64,000 nucleotides of DNA from Haloarchaeobius amylolyticus (GCF_026616195.1 NZ_JANHDH010000001.1:1116001-1180000), one strand, 5' to 3'; shown: positions 22,734-34,494, numbered from the stretch's first letter. Notes: generated by a model not told the origin, from the letters alone. Numbers and translations are program-made.

Positions 22734-23027
22734 TTATCGCGCGGCCCAGTCGCACTCGGTGCAGGCCGGGACGCCCTGCACGTTGACGAGCGAGCCGTCG
22801 CAGCTGGGACACGCCATCGTGACCGCGACGCCGCCGTCGGCGACGACCTTCTGCTTCTCGGGTTCGTCGGCCGTCTCCTCGGTCTCGGTCGGTTCGGGCT
22901 CGTCGGCCACGGGCTCGGCGTGGCGCCACATGCCGAAGGTGAACGGATGGTCGTCGTAGAACGATTCGGATGGCTCGTCGTCCGTGCTGGCACTCTCCTC
23001 CCCAGGGGTTGTGTTGGTGGCAGTCAT
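22734..23027 (-). CDS. Small acidic protein with C-terminal zinc ribbon
   Basis: A 97-residue protein. The first 65 residues are acidic and probably disordered apart from SFYDDHPFTFGMWRH. The C-terminal 28 residues hold CPSCDGSLVNVQGVPACTEC, a two-knuckle C-x-x-C ... C-x-x-C zinc ribbon, ending DWAAR. The family is not one I can name. A TATA-like TTATATGC on the minus strand (about 23061-23068) lies a suitable distance upstream. It stands convergent to the previous gene with a 106-base spacer. Confidence 0.8.
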   Translation of the reverse strand: MTATNTTPGEESASTDDEPSESFYDDHPFTFGMWRHAEPVADEPEPTETEETADEPEKQKVVADGGVAVTMACPSCDGSLVNVQGVPACTECDWAAR

Positions 23028-23413
23028 CCTCGGTCGCTACCGGAAACATCGGCCGCATAGCATATAAGGCTAGGTGCTGATGTGTATCCTTGACCAAGGC
23101 GTCTTAATATTATATTAGGACAAATTCCTTACTGGTGTAGGACCTACGAGTGACTTAGTATCTCGCCAGTTCTACATACGTGTGAGGTACATACCCATGG
23201 GTTCCGGGCCGACGACCCACGGTGAACGCCGGAATCACGGCGAAGACGCCACCGAACACTGCTGCAAGCCGGTAGGCCTTTGTAGCCGTCGGCCCAATCA
23301 AACATGTTAACATACAACATGGAACTGACGGTGAATCGACCGCCGACCCCCGGGACCAAAAGCCCTATCGGGACGCGAGACGCATTTCAGACCATCCCCG
23401 TAGCCCAACAATC
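23028..23413. other. Gene-free spacer before cdc48, with AT-rich block
   Basis: About 385 bases. 23060-23070 serves the zinc-ribbon gene as promoter. 23099-23140 is an AT-rich block (TTAATATTATATTAGG) unlike its surroundings. A short inverted repeat, CATGTT (23303-23308) and AACATG (23316-23321), lies 93-111 bases before cdc48. A 33-codon ORF (23319-23417) overlaps the cdc48 start by 4 bases, but its third codon positions are not GC-rich, so I do not call it a gene. No RNA gene is recognised here. Confidence 0.45.
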
Positions 23414-25639
23414 ATGAACGAAGTTCAACTAGAGGTCGCCAAGGCGTACCCGAACGACTCGGGACGCGGTATCGCCAGGCTCGACCCGGATACGCTGTTA
23501 CATCTGAAGCTCAGCCCGGGCGATATCATCGAGATAGAAGGTGCAGATACGACCGCCGCCAAGGTGTGGCGCGCGGACAGGCAGGACTGGAACACGGACA
23601 CCGTCCGCATCGACGGCTTCACCCGCCAGAACGCCGACGTGGGCATCGGCGAACGGGTGACCATCAGGAAAGCAGAGGCCACCAAGGCCGACAAGCTCGT
23701 CCTCGCACCCCCCGAGGAGGCGTCGGTCCAGTTCGGCTCCGACGCCGCCGGCATGGTGAAGCGACAGATCCTCAAGCGGCCGGTCGTCGAACGCGACATC
23801 GTCCCGGTCATGTCGAGCACGAACCACCCGTTCATGCGCTCGCCGGGCCAGGCCATCCCGCTCATCGCGGTCGAGACCCAGCCCGAGGGCGTCGTGCTCA
23901 TCACCGAGGACACCGAGGTCGAGCTCCGCGAGGAGCCCATCTCGGGCTTCGAGAAGACCGGTGGCGGCATCACCTACGAGGACATCGGAGGGCTCCAGGG
24001 CGAGATCCAGCGGGTCCGCGAGATGGTCGAGCTGCCGATGAAGCACCCGCAGATCTTCAAGAAGCTCGGCATCGAGCCGCCACAGGGTGTCCTCCTGCAC
24101 GGCCCGCCGGGCACGGGGAAGACCCTGCTGGCGAAGGCGGTCGCCAACGAGACCTCTGCGAGTTTCTTCTCTATCGCCGGTCCCGAGATCATCTCCAAGT
24201 ACTACGGTGAGTCCGAACAGCAGCTCCGCGAGATATTCGAGGACGCGAGCGAGGAGTCTCCCGCCATCATCTTCATCGACGAACTCGACTCCATCGCGCC
24301 CAAGCGTGAGGACGTGACCGGCGAGGTCGAACGCCGCGTCGTCGCCCAGTTGCTGACGATGATGGACGGGCTCGAGGCCCGCGGACAGGTCATCGTCATC
24401 GCGGCGACGAACCGCGTCGACTCGGTCGACCCGGCACTGCGCCGCCCCGGCCGCTTCGACCGCGAGATCGAGATCGGCGTCCCCGACGAGGAGGGCCGCG
24501 AGGAGATCCTCCAGATCCACACCCGCGGCATGCCGCTGTCGGACGACGTGAGCCTGGACCACCTCGCCCACGAGACCCACGGCTTCGTCGGTGCCGACAT
24601 CGAGAGCCTCACCAAGGAGGCCGCGATGAAGGCGCTGCGCCGGTACCTCCCCGAGATAGACCTCGACGAGGAGGACATCCCGCCGAGCCTCATCGACCGG
24701 ATGATCGTCAAGCGCGAGGACTTCAACGGCGCGCTCAACGAGGTCGAACCGAGCGCGATGCGCGAGGTCCTCGTCGAACTCCCGAAGATATCCTGGGACG
24801 ACGTCGGTGGCCTCGAGACGGCCAAGCAGAACATCCAGGAGTCCATCGAGTGGCCGCTGAACAACCCCGAGAAGTTCGACCGCATGGGCATCGACCCGCC
24901 GTCTGGCGTGTTGCTCTACGGCCCGCCCGGCACCGGGAAGACGCTGATGGCGAAGGCGGTCGCCAACGAGACGAACGCGAACTTCATCTCGGTCCGCGGC
25001 CCGCAGCTGCTCTCGAAGTGGGTCGGCGAGTCCGAGAAGGCCATCCGGCAGACGTTCCGGAAGGCCCGGCAGGTGGCCCCGACGGTCATCTTCTTCGACG
25101 AGCTCGACTCGCTGGCGCCCGGCCGTGGCGGCGAGATGGGCTCGAACGTCTCCGAGCGCGTCGTCAACCAGCTCCTGACCGAACTCGACGGGCTGGAGGA
25201 GATGGGCGACGTGATGGTCATCGGCGCGACCAACCGCCCGGACATGATCGACCCGGCGCTCATCCGCTCGGGCCGGTTCGACCGCCTGGTCATGATCGGC
25301 CAGCCCGACGTGGAGGGTCGCGAGCAGATCCTGAAGATCCACACGGAGAACATCCCGATGGCGACCGACGTGAGCCTGCGCGAACTCGCCGAGCTCACGG
25401 ACGGCTACGTCGGCTCCGACCTCGAGTCCATCGCGCGTGAGGCTGCCATCGAGGCCCTGCGCGAGGACGACGACGCCGAGATGGTCGAGATGCGCCACTT
25501 CCGCAAGGCGATGGAGTCGGTCCGGCCGACCATCACCGAGGACATCCTCGACTACTACGAGCAGATGAAAGAGGACTTCAAGGGCGGCACGGCCGACGTG
25601 GGCCGCGACCGCCAGAGCAGTCGTATCGGCTTCCAGTAG
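23414..25639 (+). CDS. cdc48: CDC48/VAT family AAA ATPase
   Basis: A 741-residue hexameric unfoldase of the p97/VAT type. Residues 1-about 180 are the substrate-binding N domain (double-psi beta barrel then four-stranded part). D1: Walker A GPPGTGKT at 230-237 and Walker B IIFIDELD at 285-292; D2: Walker A at 503-510 and Walker B VIFFDELD at 558-565. Arginine-finger and second-region-of-homology motifs ([40 protein letters not shown]) are intact in both rings. It unfolds tagged proteins for the archaeal proteasome. The D2 pore loop has W in SKWVGES and D1 has YY in SKYYGES, the usual archaeal pattern. It is a single-gene unit. Confidence 0.98.
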   Translation: MNEVQLEVAKAYPNDSGRGIARLDPDTLLHLKLSPGDIIEIEGADTTAAKVWRADRQDWNTDTVRIDGFTRQNADVGIGERVTIRKAEATKADKLVLAPPEEASVQFGSDAAGMVKRQILKRPVVERDIVPVMSSTNHPFMRSPGQAIPLIAVETQPEGVVLITEDTEVELREEPISGFEKTGGGITYEDIGGLQGEIQRVREMVELPMKHPQIFKKLGIEPPQGVLLHGPPGTGKTLLAKAVANETSASFFSIAGPEIISKYYGESEQQLREIFEDASEESPAIIFIDELDSIAPKREDVTGEVERRVVAQLLTMMDGLEARGQVIVIAATNRVDSVDPALRRPGRFDREIEIGVPDEEGREEILQIHTRGMPLSDDVSLDHLAHETHGFVGADIESLTKEAAMKALRRYLPEIDLDEEDIPPSLIDRMIVKREDFNGALNEVEPSAMREVLVELPKISWDDVGGLETAKQNIQESIEWPLNNPEKFDRMGIDPPSGVLLYGPPGTGKTLMAKAVANETNANFISVRGPQLLSKWVGESEKAIRQTFRKARQVAPTVIFFDELDSLAPGRGGEMGSNVSERVVNQLLTELDGLEEMGDVMVIGATNRPDMIDPALIRSGRFDRLVMIGQPDVEGREQILKIHTENIPMATDVSLRELAELTDGYVGSDLESIAREAAIEALREDDDAEMVEMRHFRKAMESVRPTITEDILDYYEQMKEDFKGGTADVGRDRQSSRIGFQ

Positions 25640-25732
25640 GCCGCTATCTCCGGGACGGCGCCCGGACCGTCCCCGTCCCCACCGGCGAACGCTTTTAAGT
25701 CCGTGCGGGTTACACCTCAACTCGAACAGCAG

Positions 25733-27304
25733 ATGCCGTCGGACCCGCCACCTGGCCCGCCATCGCCGGAACCCGCCTCGACGAGGAGCGATGGCTCCTA
25801 CCGGCCCTTCCGCGACCCGCAGGTCATCCTGCTGGTCCTCATCGTCCTCGGGACGTTCGCGGTGATGGCGGGCGGGCTCGGGACCGGCCCCCCGTTCGGC
25901 GACGACAACGAATCCTCTGGCCCCGTCTTCCCGGTGTTCGACTACGACGGCGAGGAGCGACCGGAAGCCGAGGCGCTCTCGCTCACCGCGAACCGGACGA
26001 CCATCGACCCCGGGCAGGCGGTCACGTTCTCGGTGCGCGCGAAGGACAAACCCGTCGCCAACGTCACGCTGTCGGGCGGTGACCGGAGCGAGAAGACGGA
26101 CCGGAACGGGACCGCGGTCCTGACCTTCGCCGAGCCGGGGCGCTACCAGGTCGTGCTGGCACCGACGACGGGCGAGGACACGTCCACCGAGCGCGTGACC
26201 GTCACGGTCCGGCGCTACGAGGTCGACCTCGCGGCCGCGACGAGCCCGGCGAAACCGGTCACCGGCCAGCCAGTGACCGTCGAACTCACCCGGGCCGACA
26301 CGGGGGCGGCCATCGCCGGGACGGTGGTCGCCGGTGGTCAGACGGTCCAGACAGGCGCGGACGGCCGGGCGAACGTGACCTTCGAGACCGCGGGCAGCCA
26401 CACCGTCACGGTCCGGGCACCCAAGACCGGGCAGGAGCGCTTCGTCCCCGCCGAGACGACCGTCCAAGTCCAGCGCCGGGTCGTGAACCTGGACCTCGGC
26501 CTCGGGACGAGCGACCCGCAGGTCGACGAGCAGGTTCCGGTCCGGGTGAGCCGGGCCGACACCGGCGCGCCCGTGAACGCGACGGTCACGGTCGGGAACG
26601 TGACGACCACGACCGGCACGGACGGCCAGACCAACGTCTCCCTGTCGACGGCCGGCGAGTACACCGTCTCCGCCGCGGCGTCGCAGACGGCCGCGGTCCG
26701 ATTCAGGAACACGACCACCGGGATGACGGTGAAGCGGCAGGTGGTCGACCTGGAACTGGCCGTCGACCGCACCTCCATCCAGGCGGGCGAACGCGTGACG
26801 TTCGCGCTCCGCCGGGCCGACACCGGCGAGCGCGTCGCGGGCACGGTCGACCTCTACGGGACGCCCTACCTGACGACCGACGAGGGCCGCCTCCGGGTCG
26901 CCTTCCAGACCCCCGGCACCGTCACCGCGGTCGGGAACACCTCGCAGACGCCCCGGACCCGGTTCGTCCCCGCGAGCCGGGATCTAACCATCCTCGGCCC
27001 AGACTGGACGGTCACGGCCCTCGACGCGCCCGGGTCCGTCCAGCGGAACGACTCGGTGACCGTGACGGCTCGCGTCGCCAACGAAGGGAACACGGGTGCG
27101 ACCGAGCAGGTGACCTACCGCGTCGGGGACGAGACGCTGGCGACGACGACCGTGTCGCTGGACCCCGGTGAATCGACCGCGGTCAGGCTCACCGTCGACG
27201 CGGTCGACCTGCCTGCGGGCGAGTACACCCAGTCGGTCGTCGTCGACGACGCGAGCGTCGACGCGACCCTGACGGTCACGGGGAACCAGACCGAGGCGAC
27301 CTAG
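25733..27304 (+). CDS. Membrane-anchored surface protein with Ig-like/CARDB repeats
   Basis: A 523-residue protein with a cytoplasmic Pro-rich N-terminus (about 27 residues), one membrane helix (VILLVLIVLGTFAVMAGGLG, about 30-50) and a long outside part. Four similar beta-sandwich repeats of about 85-95 residues follow, each with the pattern VTFSVRRADTG...V.GTVT.G...T..DGR..V.F.TAG.YTV; the last domain (DWTVTALDAPGSVQRNDSVT) is CARDB-like. Many NVT/NTT sites could be N-glycosylated. A TATA (TTTTAA, 25693-25698) places transcription near 25722, so the ATG at 25733 is chosen over an upstream GTG at 25703. Role: probably cell-surface structure; unknown. Confidence 0.85.
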   Translation: MPSDPPPGPPSPEPASTRSDGSYRPFRDPQVILLVLIVLGTFAVMAGGLGTGPPFGDDNESSGPVFPVFDYDGEERPEAEALSLTANRTTIDPGQAVTFSVRAKDKPVANVTLSGGDRSEKTDRNGTAVLTFAEPGRYQVVLAPTTGEDTSTERVTVTVRRYEVDLAAATSPAKPVTGQPVTVELTRADTGAAIAGTVVAGGQTVQTGADGRANVTFETAGSHTVTVRAPKTGQERFVPAETTVQVQRRVVNLDLGLGTSDPQVDEQVPVRVSRADTGAPVNATVTVGNVTTTTGTDGQTNVSLSTAGEYTVSAAASQTAAVRFRNTTTGMTVKRQVVDLELAVDRTSIQAGERVTFALRRADTGERVAGTVDLYGTPYLTTDEGRLRVAFQTPGTVTAVGNTSQTPRTRFVPASRDLTILGPDWTVTALDAPGSVQRNDSVTVTARVANEGNTGATEQVTYRVGDETLATTTVSLDPGESTAVRLTVDAVDLPAGEYTQSVVVDDASVDATLTVTGNQTEAT

Positions 27305-27638
27305 GTCGTGACGACACGGACCGAGACGGCCCGGGCCGCGACGACCCAGACCACGGCGGCCTGAACCGCGACCGTCCCGGCCTCGCGTAGACATGACAGG
27401 TCCACCGAACCGGTCGTTACACCCACCGAATCCACTGTTCAGGCCGTGGTACGGTTCACCATCCATCGCGCCTCCATCGCTCGGTTAGACCGCCCCAGAC
27501 GAGTCGATAAAACGTCTCGAGTTCTCTCGTGGCGTGCTGAAACGATTAGGCCACCCGTATATTTCTGTGAAACGTCGAGAAATAAAACGAACGCTCGTCT
27601 CCCTATAAGACCCTCGGTGGCGTACTACTGTACGTCGC
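27305..27638. other. Gene-free spacer with low-complexity GAC/GCC-rich tract
   Basis: About 330 bases. 27305-27380 is a repetitive tract of GACC/GACG/GGCC words that looks like decayed coding sequence running on from the surface-protein repeats. 27500-27640 is more AT-rich and ends with a TATA-like CTATAAG at 27603-27609 about 30 bases before the next start codon. I see no supported gene or RNA. Confidence 0.45.
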
Positions 27639-27860
27639 ATGGCAAGTTCCTCGCTCGAACAGCTCACGAATCGCGCCGCCGGTGGGAGCCGGTTCCAGCC
27701 CGTCCGGATGATGGGCTTCTGGGCAGCCGTCTCGCTCCCGTTCCTGAACGTCGCCCTCCTGACCGTCGGGCTCGATACACCGACGAAGTCGGCGCTGTTC
27801 GTCGCGCTGTTGCTGCTCAACCTGGTCGCGCTCGCCGTCGGGCACACCTACCAGCCCTGA
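27639..27860 (+). CDS. Small membrane protein, function unknown
   Basis: A 73-residue protein. N-terminal 22 residues are soluble and contain RAAGGSRFQPVRM; then two hydrophobic helices (MGFWAAVSLPFLNVALLTVG; ALFVALLLLNLVALAVGH). The GSRFQPVRM..FWAAV pattern seems familiar from short conserved haloarchaeal membrane proteins, but I know no function. A TATA (CTATAAG, 27603-27609) gives a leaderless start. Convergent with the EamA-type transporter gene. Confidence 0.75.
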   Translation: MASSSLEQLTNRAAGGSRFQPVRMMGFWAAVSLPFLNVALLTVGLDTPTKSALFVALLLLNLVALAVGHTYQP

Positions 27861-27912
27861 AAAGACACGCCGCAGTCGGTTCTACGCTGCCCTCCGACCA
27901 CACCCTTCTGCC

Positions 27913-28845
27913 CTACGATTCCTGCCGCCGCGCAGTCCGCACGCTCTCCAGCTCGGCGGCGAGTGCCCGGCGCTTGACGACCGCGAAGCCGGCGAAGATG
28001 ACGACGAACCCGACGACGGTGTAGACGTCCACGGTGTCACCGAGGACCAGCCAGCCCGAGATGGCGGCGAACACCGGCGCGACGTAGGAGACCATGTTGA
28101 TTTCGACCGGGCCGAGCCGGTCCAGCAGGTCGAAGTAGATGAGGAAGCCGAGGGCGCTGGCGAAGATGGAGAGGTACACCAGCGACGCGATGGCCCGTGG
28201 CGTCCACTCGATGAGGGCGAACGATTCGCTGGGCATGGCGACGCTCAGGGCGTGCATCAGCAGTGCCCCCAGCAGCATCGACCACGCCTCCATCGCCTCG
28301 ATGGAGATGTCGCTCTCGACCCGCCGGGTGAGCACGCTCCCCAGCGCGAAGGCCGCCGCGGCCCCGAACACGAGCAACTTGGAGACGACGGCGTCCGAGA
28401 GCAACGCGTCCGGGTCCGGGTGGACGAGGACGGCCACGCCGACGAGGGCGAGGAGCATCCCGAGCCACGTGCCGGGCGTCACCGGTTCGTTCGGCAGCAG
28501 CAGTCGGGCGAACGCGGTCGTCAGGACCGGCGAGAGCGCGACGAGGACCGCCGCGGCCCCGCTGGTGACGGGACCGGTCTCGCCGACGAACAGCAGCGCG
28601 TGGTAGGCGGCGATCATGAACACGCCGCCGATGGCGACCTCCAGCCAGGCGGCCCGGGAGCGGGGCAGCCAGTCGTCGACCGCGTAGATGGCGTAGCCGA
28701 GCATCAGGACGCCCGCGATGTCGTACCGGAGGGCGGCGAACAGCACCGGCGGGATGTCGGCGACACCCGCCTTGATGGCCATGAAGGCGCTCCCCCAGAC
28801 GGCCGCGAGGACGAGAAAGAGCGAGACGTTCCGGTATCTGGTCAC
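27913..28845 (-). CDS. EamA/DMT superfamily transporter
   Basis: A 310-residue integral membrane protein with ten hydrophobic helices in two EamA repeats. The first begins VLAAVWGSAFMAIKAGVADI and includes ARAAWLEVAIGGVFMIAAYH; the second begins GSVLTRRVESDIS and ends LVLGDTVDVYTVVGFVVIFAG. DMT transporters export metabolites or amino acids with proton or other coupling; the substrate is not readable. A GTG start at 28845 (MTRYRNVSLFLVLAAV) is preferred; the open frame upstream is charged, Gly/Pro-rich and not membrane-like. No regulator is adjacent. Confidence 0.92.
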   Translation of the reverse strand: MTRYRNVSLFLVLAAVWGSAFMAIKAGVADIPPVLFAALRYDIAGVLMLGYAIYAVDDWLPRSRAAWLEVAIGGVFMIAAYHALLFVGETGPVTSGAAAVLVALSPVLTTAFARLLLPNEPVTPGTWLGMLLALVGVAVLVHPDPDALLSDAVVSKLLVFGAAAAFALGSVLTRRVESDISIEAMEAWSMLLGALLMHALSVAMPSESFALIEWTPRAIASLVYLSIFASALGFLIYFDLLDRLGPVEINMVSYVAPVFAAISGWLVLGDTVDVYTVVGFVVIFAGFAVVKRRALAAELESVRTARRQES

Positions 28846-29005
28846 GGAGAAGACGAGTCGAGGGACGCTAAGGAAACTTTCTATCCCGGCCCAGCCCGCC
28901 GGTTCGGGTCGCCTATATACCCGTCCGGACCCGCCCGGAGGACTCCCGTCGTTCACTTTCACTCCGGGGCGTACCGTTTATATTCGTGCTCGCGTTACCA
29001 GAGGT

Positions 29006-29641
29006 ATGGCCGCTCATGGCCGTCCCGCGCTGCGGGATCTGTTCGACGAGTCGCCGACGCCGCACATCGCACACCCGCCTACGACTCACCACCGCGATTT
29101 CTACGTCGCCACAGACGGCTCCTACAGAGAGTCGGGTGCGGGTGGACTCGGTGTCGTCATCGAGGCCCGAGACGGCACGCGCGTCACGCGCCTGTCGACC
29201 GGCGACTCGCCCCCGGACAACAACGTCGCCGAGTACCGGGCACTGCACCTCGGACTCGACGTGCTCGCCGCCCGTGCGCCCGCGGATGCCCGCGTCGGCA
29301 TCCTCGTGGACCACGACGACCTCGCGGCGAACGTCAACAACGCGGTGCTCGCGACTCGACACCCGGACTGGCAACCGACCAAACCGTTCGTCGTCCCGCG
29401 GGCCAGCGAGAACCACTGGCGGGGCATCCGCGCCCGCCTCTGTGGCTTCGGCGAGGTGCGTGCCGCGCGCATCCACTCCGACGACAACCCGGCGCACCCG
29501 CTGGCGAACGCGCCGGACCGCTACGCCCACGTCAACGACGAACCGGAACGCTGCGTCCTGCCCGAACCGCTCGGGCCGGCCGAGACCGCGGGCCCGCAGT
29601 ACCCGCCGCCGTCGCGCGCCGACCGCCACGCCTCGGACTGA
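29006..29641 (+). CDS. RNase HI-like (reverse-transcriptase-like RNase H fold) protein
   Basis: A 211-residue protein with a TATA (TTTATAT, about 28977-28983) 25 bases upstream of the ATG at 29006. Active-site positions of RNase HI are seen: D37 in YVATDGSYRESG, E76 in NNVAEYRALHLGL, and D102 in ILVDHDDLA; a fourth acidic residue may be in HSDDNPAHPLAN. It would cleave RNA of RNA-DNA hybrids, or act on related nucleic acids, in the cytoplasm. The insert between the third and fourth sites (VPRASENHWRGIRARLCGFG) is longer than in bacterial RNase HI. The C-terminal 40 residues are Pro-rich and likely disordered. Confidence 0.85.
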   Translation: MAAHGRPALRDLFDESPTPHIAHPPTTHHRDFYVATDGSYRESGAGGLGVVIEARDGTRVTRLSTGDSPPDNNVAEYRALHLGLDVLAARAPADARVGILVDHDDLAANVNNAVLATRHPDWQPTKPFVVPRASENHWRGIRARLCGFGEVRAARIHSDDNPAHPLANAPDRYAHVNDEPERCVLPEPLGPAETAGPQYPPPSRADRHASD

Positions 29642-29761
29642 CCGGCTAGCACGGTCCGGTTCCGGCGTTCCGGGTGTTCGAGTGCGGTTCCAGGGACGGC
29701 TCTCGCTCTCGAGAACTGGTTTCTCACCTTCGTCTTGCCGGACAGAACAGGGTCGGGTCCG

Positions 29762-30247
29762 TCAGTCGTCGAGCGTCCGCCGCTCGACGACGACCACCGT
29801 CTCGGCGTCCCGGACGCCGAGGACGACGCGTTCGCCGGCGACGAGTTCGTCCTCGTAGACGAGGTCGCCGTCGATGGAGATGTCGACGAGGTAGTCGGTG
29901 TCGCGGTCGAACTGACCACTCAGGTAGATGCGTTCCGCGTAGCTGAGCTCGCGCTCGCGGTTGTAGATGGTCGTGAGGTCCTCGAGCCGGGTCAGCCGGA
30001 CCGAGACGTCGAGCAGGCCGGAGGCGGTCGAGATGACCTCCAGTTCGGGCGCCGGTTCCGGGGGCGCGGCGGTCGCGGTCGGCGGGGAGTCGTCGGTGGC
30101 GTCCGGGTCCGCGGTGTCGGTCTCGTCGGCCGGCGCGGTGAGCGGGTCCCGTGCCTCGGGGTCGGCACGGGTCTCGTGGAGGGTGCGGCCGACGAACCCG
30201 GTGGTCCCGGCGGCCGCGGTCAGCGTGAGGAACCGGCGACGGTTCAT
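29762..30247 (-). CDS. Tat-signal secreted protein, function unknown
   Basis: A 161-residue protein starting MNRRRFLTLTAAAGTTGFVG, a twin-arginine signal peptide (R-R-R-F-L then an Ala/Gly/Thr hydrophobic stretch). A Thr/Asp/Pro-rich linker (about 45-82) leads to a compact beta-rich C-terminal domain (about 83-161: VISTASGLLDVSVRLTRLED ... VVVVERRTLDD). It is probably exported folded and stays near the membrane. No family recognised. The upstream in-frame ATG at 30292 would spoil the signal peptide. Confidence 0.78.
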   Translation of the reverse strand: MNRRRFLTLTAAAGTTGFVGRTLHETRADPEARDPLTAPADETDTADPDATDDSPPTATAAPPEPAPELEVISTASGLLDVSVRLTRLEDLTTIYNRERELSYAERIYLSGQFDRDTDYLVDISIDGDLVYEDELVAGERVVLGVRDAETVVVVERRTLDD

Positions 30248-30366
30248 ACCCGATGCTAGGTCCGGGACCGTAAAAGGACACAGAAAACACAAACAGTCGT
30301 TTGAGATACTGCGCTGGGAAATCAGTCTAACACGTTCGAAAAGAACGACGGGCAGGAGGCCGGGCG

Positions 30367-32631
<2,265 letters not shown>

Positions 32632-32695
32632 ACTCGGACCCACCACGGGGTGGGACAAAAAGCTAATCGAAAGGACAGTACGACAGTCGTCGAAG

Positions 32696-33778
32696 TCAGG
32701 CCGACAGCACCGCGGGAATCGAGTACGTCTCGTCGTGGCCGACCGCCGAGACGCGCTGGATCGGCCAGCCGCCGGTGTCGGTCAGGCGGTCGACCATCCC
32801 GTCGGCCGTGACCAGGACCGTGTCCGCCCGGCGGACCCCCGGCAGCGAGGGCGTCCAGGCGTAGGCCATCGGCCCCTGCAGGAGCGTCTCCGAGCCGGGC
32901 GTCGCCAGCCACTCACGCCGGGCGTATCCCGTCGCCCCACCCTGCGGGTCGGCCTGCCACCGGTCGGGCGACCCGACCGCGTCGTAGGCCGACTGGATGG
33001 CGTCGAAGACCTCGCCCGCCGTCGCGGCCCCCGCCCCCGAGACCCCCGTCGCGGTCACCGCGTGCGCCGTCGCCTCGACCCGCGCCGCGGCCTCGTGGCG
33101 TGCCTCGAGCCAGTCCGGGGCGTCGAACGCGACCGTCCGGGTACAGCCCGCGTGCAGGCCGTCGCGCCGCCCCGTGACGGAGACGACGACGTAGTCGCCC
33201 AGCGCGAGCGCGGTCGGCGTCGGCCGGACGAACCGCTGGGCGCGCTCGGCCCCGCCGACGAAGATGCTCACCGGTTCGATGTCGCGGGCCGCCAGCGCGA
33301 TGCGGACCGCCGAGCCGACCTCGTGCTCGGAGTCGCCGGACTGGAGTTCGCGACAGACCGCCTCGACCGCGCTCGCCACGTCCTGCCCGAGCTGGTCGTA
33401 GGTCTCCACGTCGCGGTCGACCAGTGGCTGGCGGACCGCGGCCGCGTCGATTCGCGCCAGCCCGTCGATGGCCACGTCCGCGGCTGCGTGCTCGCTGGCG
33501 CGGGCCGCGACCGCCTCTTCGAGGGACGACTCGTACCACGCGAACGTCTCGACCGACGCGTCGTCGGCGAGTTCCTCGGTCCGGAGCCGGTCGGCGTCCG
33601 GGCCGGCGAGGACGGTGACGCCCTCACCGTCGTACTTCGCGGCCGCGATGCCCAGGGTCGCGCTGGCGTCGATGCGGGTCTCGGCGCCCGTGAGCCACGC
33701 GACGTTCGCGGGGGTGCAGAACCACAGTTCGTCGTGTCCCTCCCGGTCGAGGAGGCCGTCGAGGCGGGTCGTAATCAT
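32696..33778 (-). CDS. M24 (creatinase/aminopeptidase P) family homologue lacking metal ligands
   Basis: A 360-residue protein starting MITTRLDGLLDREGHDELWF. The layout is that of M24 family members: an N-terminal creatinase-like domain (about 1-130) and a pita-bread C-domain. The C-domain frame is recognisable (LALGDYVVVSV, GCTRTVAF, GVRRADTVLVTADG), yet all five metal-ligand positions are changed: Ser200 for the first Asp, Gly for the second, Gly/Ala for the His, Thr309 and Ala319-region for the two Glu. It is therefore probably not a metallopeptidase; it may be a binding or regulatory protein. An upstream in-frame ATG exists but would overlap the divergent promoter. Confidence 0.85.
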   Translation of the reverse strand: MITTRLDGLLDREGHDELWFCTPANVAWLTGAETRIDASATLGIAAAKYDGEGVTVLAGPDADRLRTEELADDASVETFAWYESSLEEAVAARASEHAAADVAIDGLARIDAAAVRQPLVDRDVETYDQLGQDVASAVEAVCRELQSGDSEHEVGSAVRIALAARDIEPVSIFVGGAERAQRFVRPTPTALALGDYVVVSVTGRRDGLHAGCTRTVAFDAPDWLEARHEAAARVEATAHAVTATGVSGAGAATAGEVFDAIQSAYDAVGSPDRWQADPQGGATGYARREWLATPGSETLLQGPMAYAWTPSLPGVRRADTVLVTADGMVDRLTDTGGWPIQRVSAVGHDETYSIPAVLSA

Positions 33779-33909
33779 GGCTTGAGGGCTCTCCCGTCGG
33801 GGCTTGAAACCTGCGGAGCGTGGTCGGGCGCCTGCGGAAACGGCGGCCAGTTCCCACGTGCCGGGCGCTTCCGCACACTTCATATGCGACGATTCCTGAG
33901 ACACAAACC

Positions 33910-34410
33910 ATGCAAGCGCTCAGCAGGCGCGGCGTCCGCATCCTCGCCGTCGTCACGACCGTCATGACGGGACTGCTCATCCTGCTCGGGGTCTACACCG
34001 CAGCCACAGGCACTGGTCTGACGTGCCAGGGTCGCTGGCCGCTGTGTGGCGGGCCCCTGTTCGGCCTGCTCCCACCGAACTACGCCTCCATCCCCGAGTG
34101 GGCCCACCGCTTCGTCGCCTCCATCACCGGCTTCTTCATCCTCGGGACGGCCTACGGCGCGTGGAAGGTCTTCGACCAGCGCCGCATCCACCTCGCGCTC
34201 GCGGTCGCCATCCTCGTCCTGCCCGTGCAGATCCTGCTCGGCCGCGAGACGGTCGTCACCTACACCGCACTCGTCCAGACGCTCCACCACGGCGCCGCCC
34301 TCGTCATCTTCGGTGGCTTCGTCAGCGCGACCGCGTGGATGTTCGACGGCTCGGAGACGCGCCACGGGTCCGCCAGCACGACCGGCCACGGCGTCAACGC
34401 CGACGACTGA
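33910..34410 (+). CDS. Compact COX15/CtaA family protein (heme A synthase-like)
   Basis: A 166-residue protein with four membrane helices, half the size of bacterial CtaA (eight helices). A TATA (TTCATATG, about 33878-33885) lies 25-30 bases before the ATG at 33910. The outer loop has the conserved Cys pair C39 and C46 (TCQGRWPLC), and heme-ligand His are at H66 (EWAHRFVASITGF) and H126/H127 (LVQTLHHGAAL). Four-helix archaeal CtaA forms are known (Aeropyrum pernix), so this may act as a dimer to make heme A for terminal oxidases. Divergent from the M24-like gene. Confidence 0.9.
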   Translation: MQALSRRGVRILAVVTTVMTGLLILLGVYTAATGTGLTCQGRWPLCGGPLFGLLPPNYASIPEWAHRFVASITGFFILGTAYGAWKVFDQRRIHLALAVAILVLPVQILLGRETVVTYTALVQTLHHGAALVIFGGFVSATAWMFDGSETRHGSASTTGHGVNADD

Positions 34411-34494
34411 GTGCGGGTCGGCGATCGCCAGCGGCTCTGAACTGTTAGAAACCAGTCATAAGTTTCTTCCGATAGTAGCGTGCCACTCGGGGAC

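Noticed and set aside
23319-23417. 33-codon ORF overlapping the cdc48 start
   Set aside because: Third codon positions are only about half G or C, unlike all real genes here, and no family is recognisable. Kept only as a low-interest observation.
23498-26467. 989-codon minus-strand frame opposite cdc48 and the surface-protein gene
   Set aside because: It spans two unrelated real genes and their spacer, has no recognisable domain and shows composition of a complementary-strand shadow.
27305-27380. Repetitive GACC/GACG tract as a tandem repeat or CRISPR
   Set aside because: The words vary in spacing and sequence, with no fixed repeat or spacer length; it looks like low-complexity high-GC DNA.
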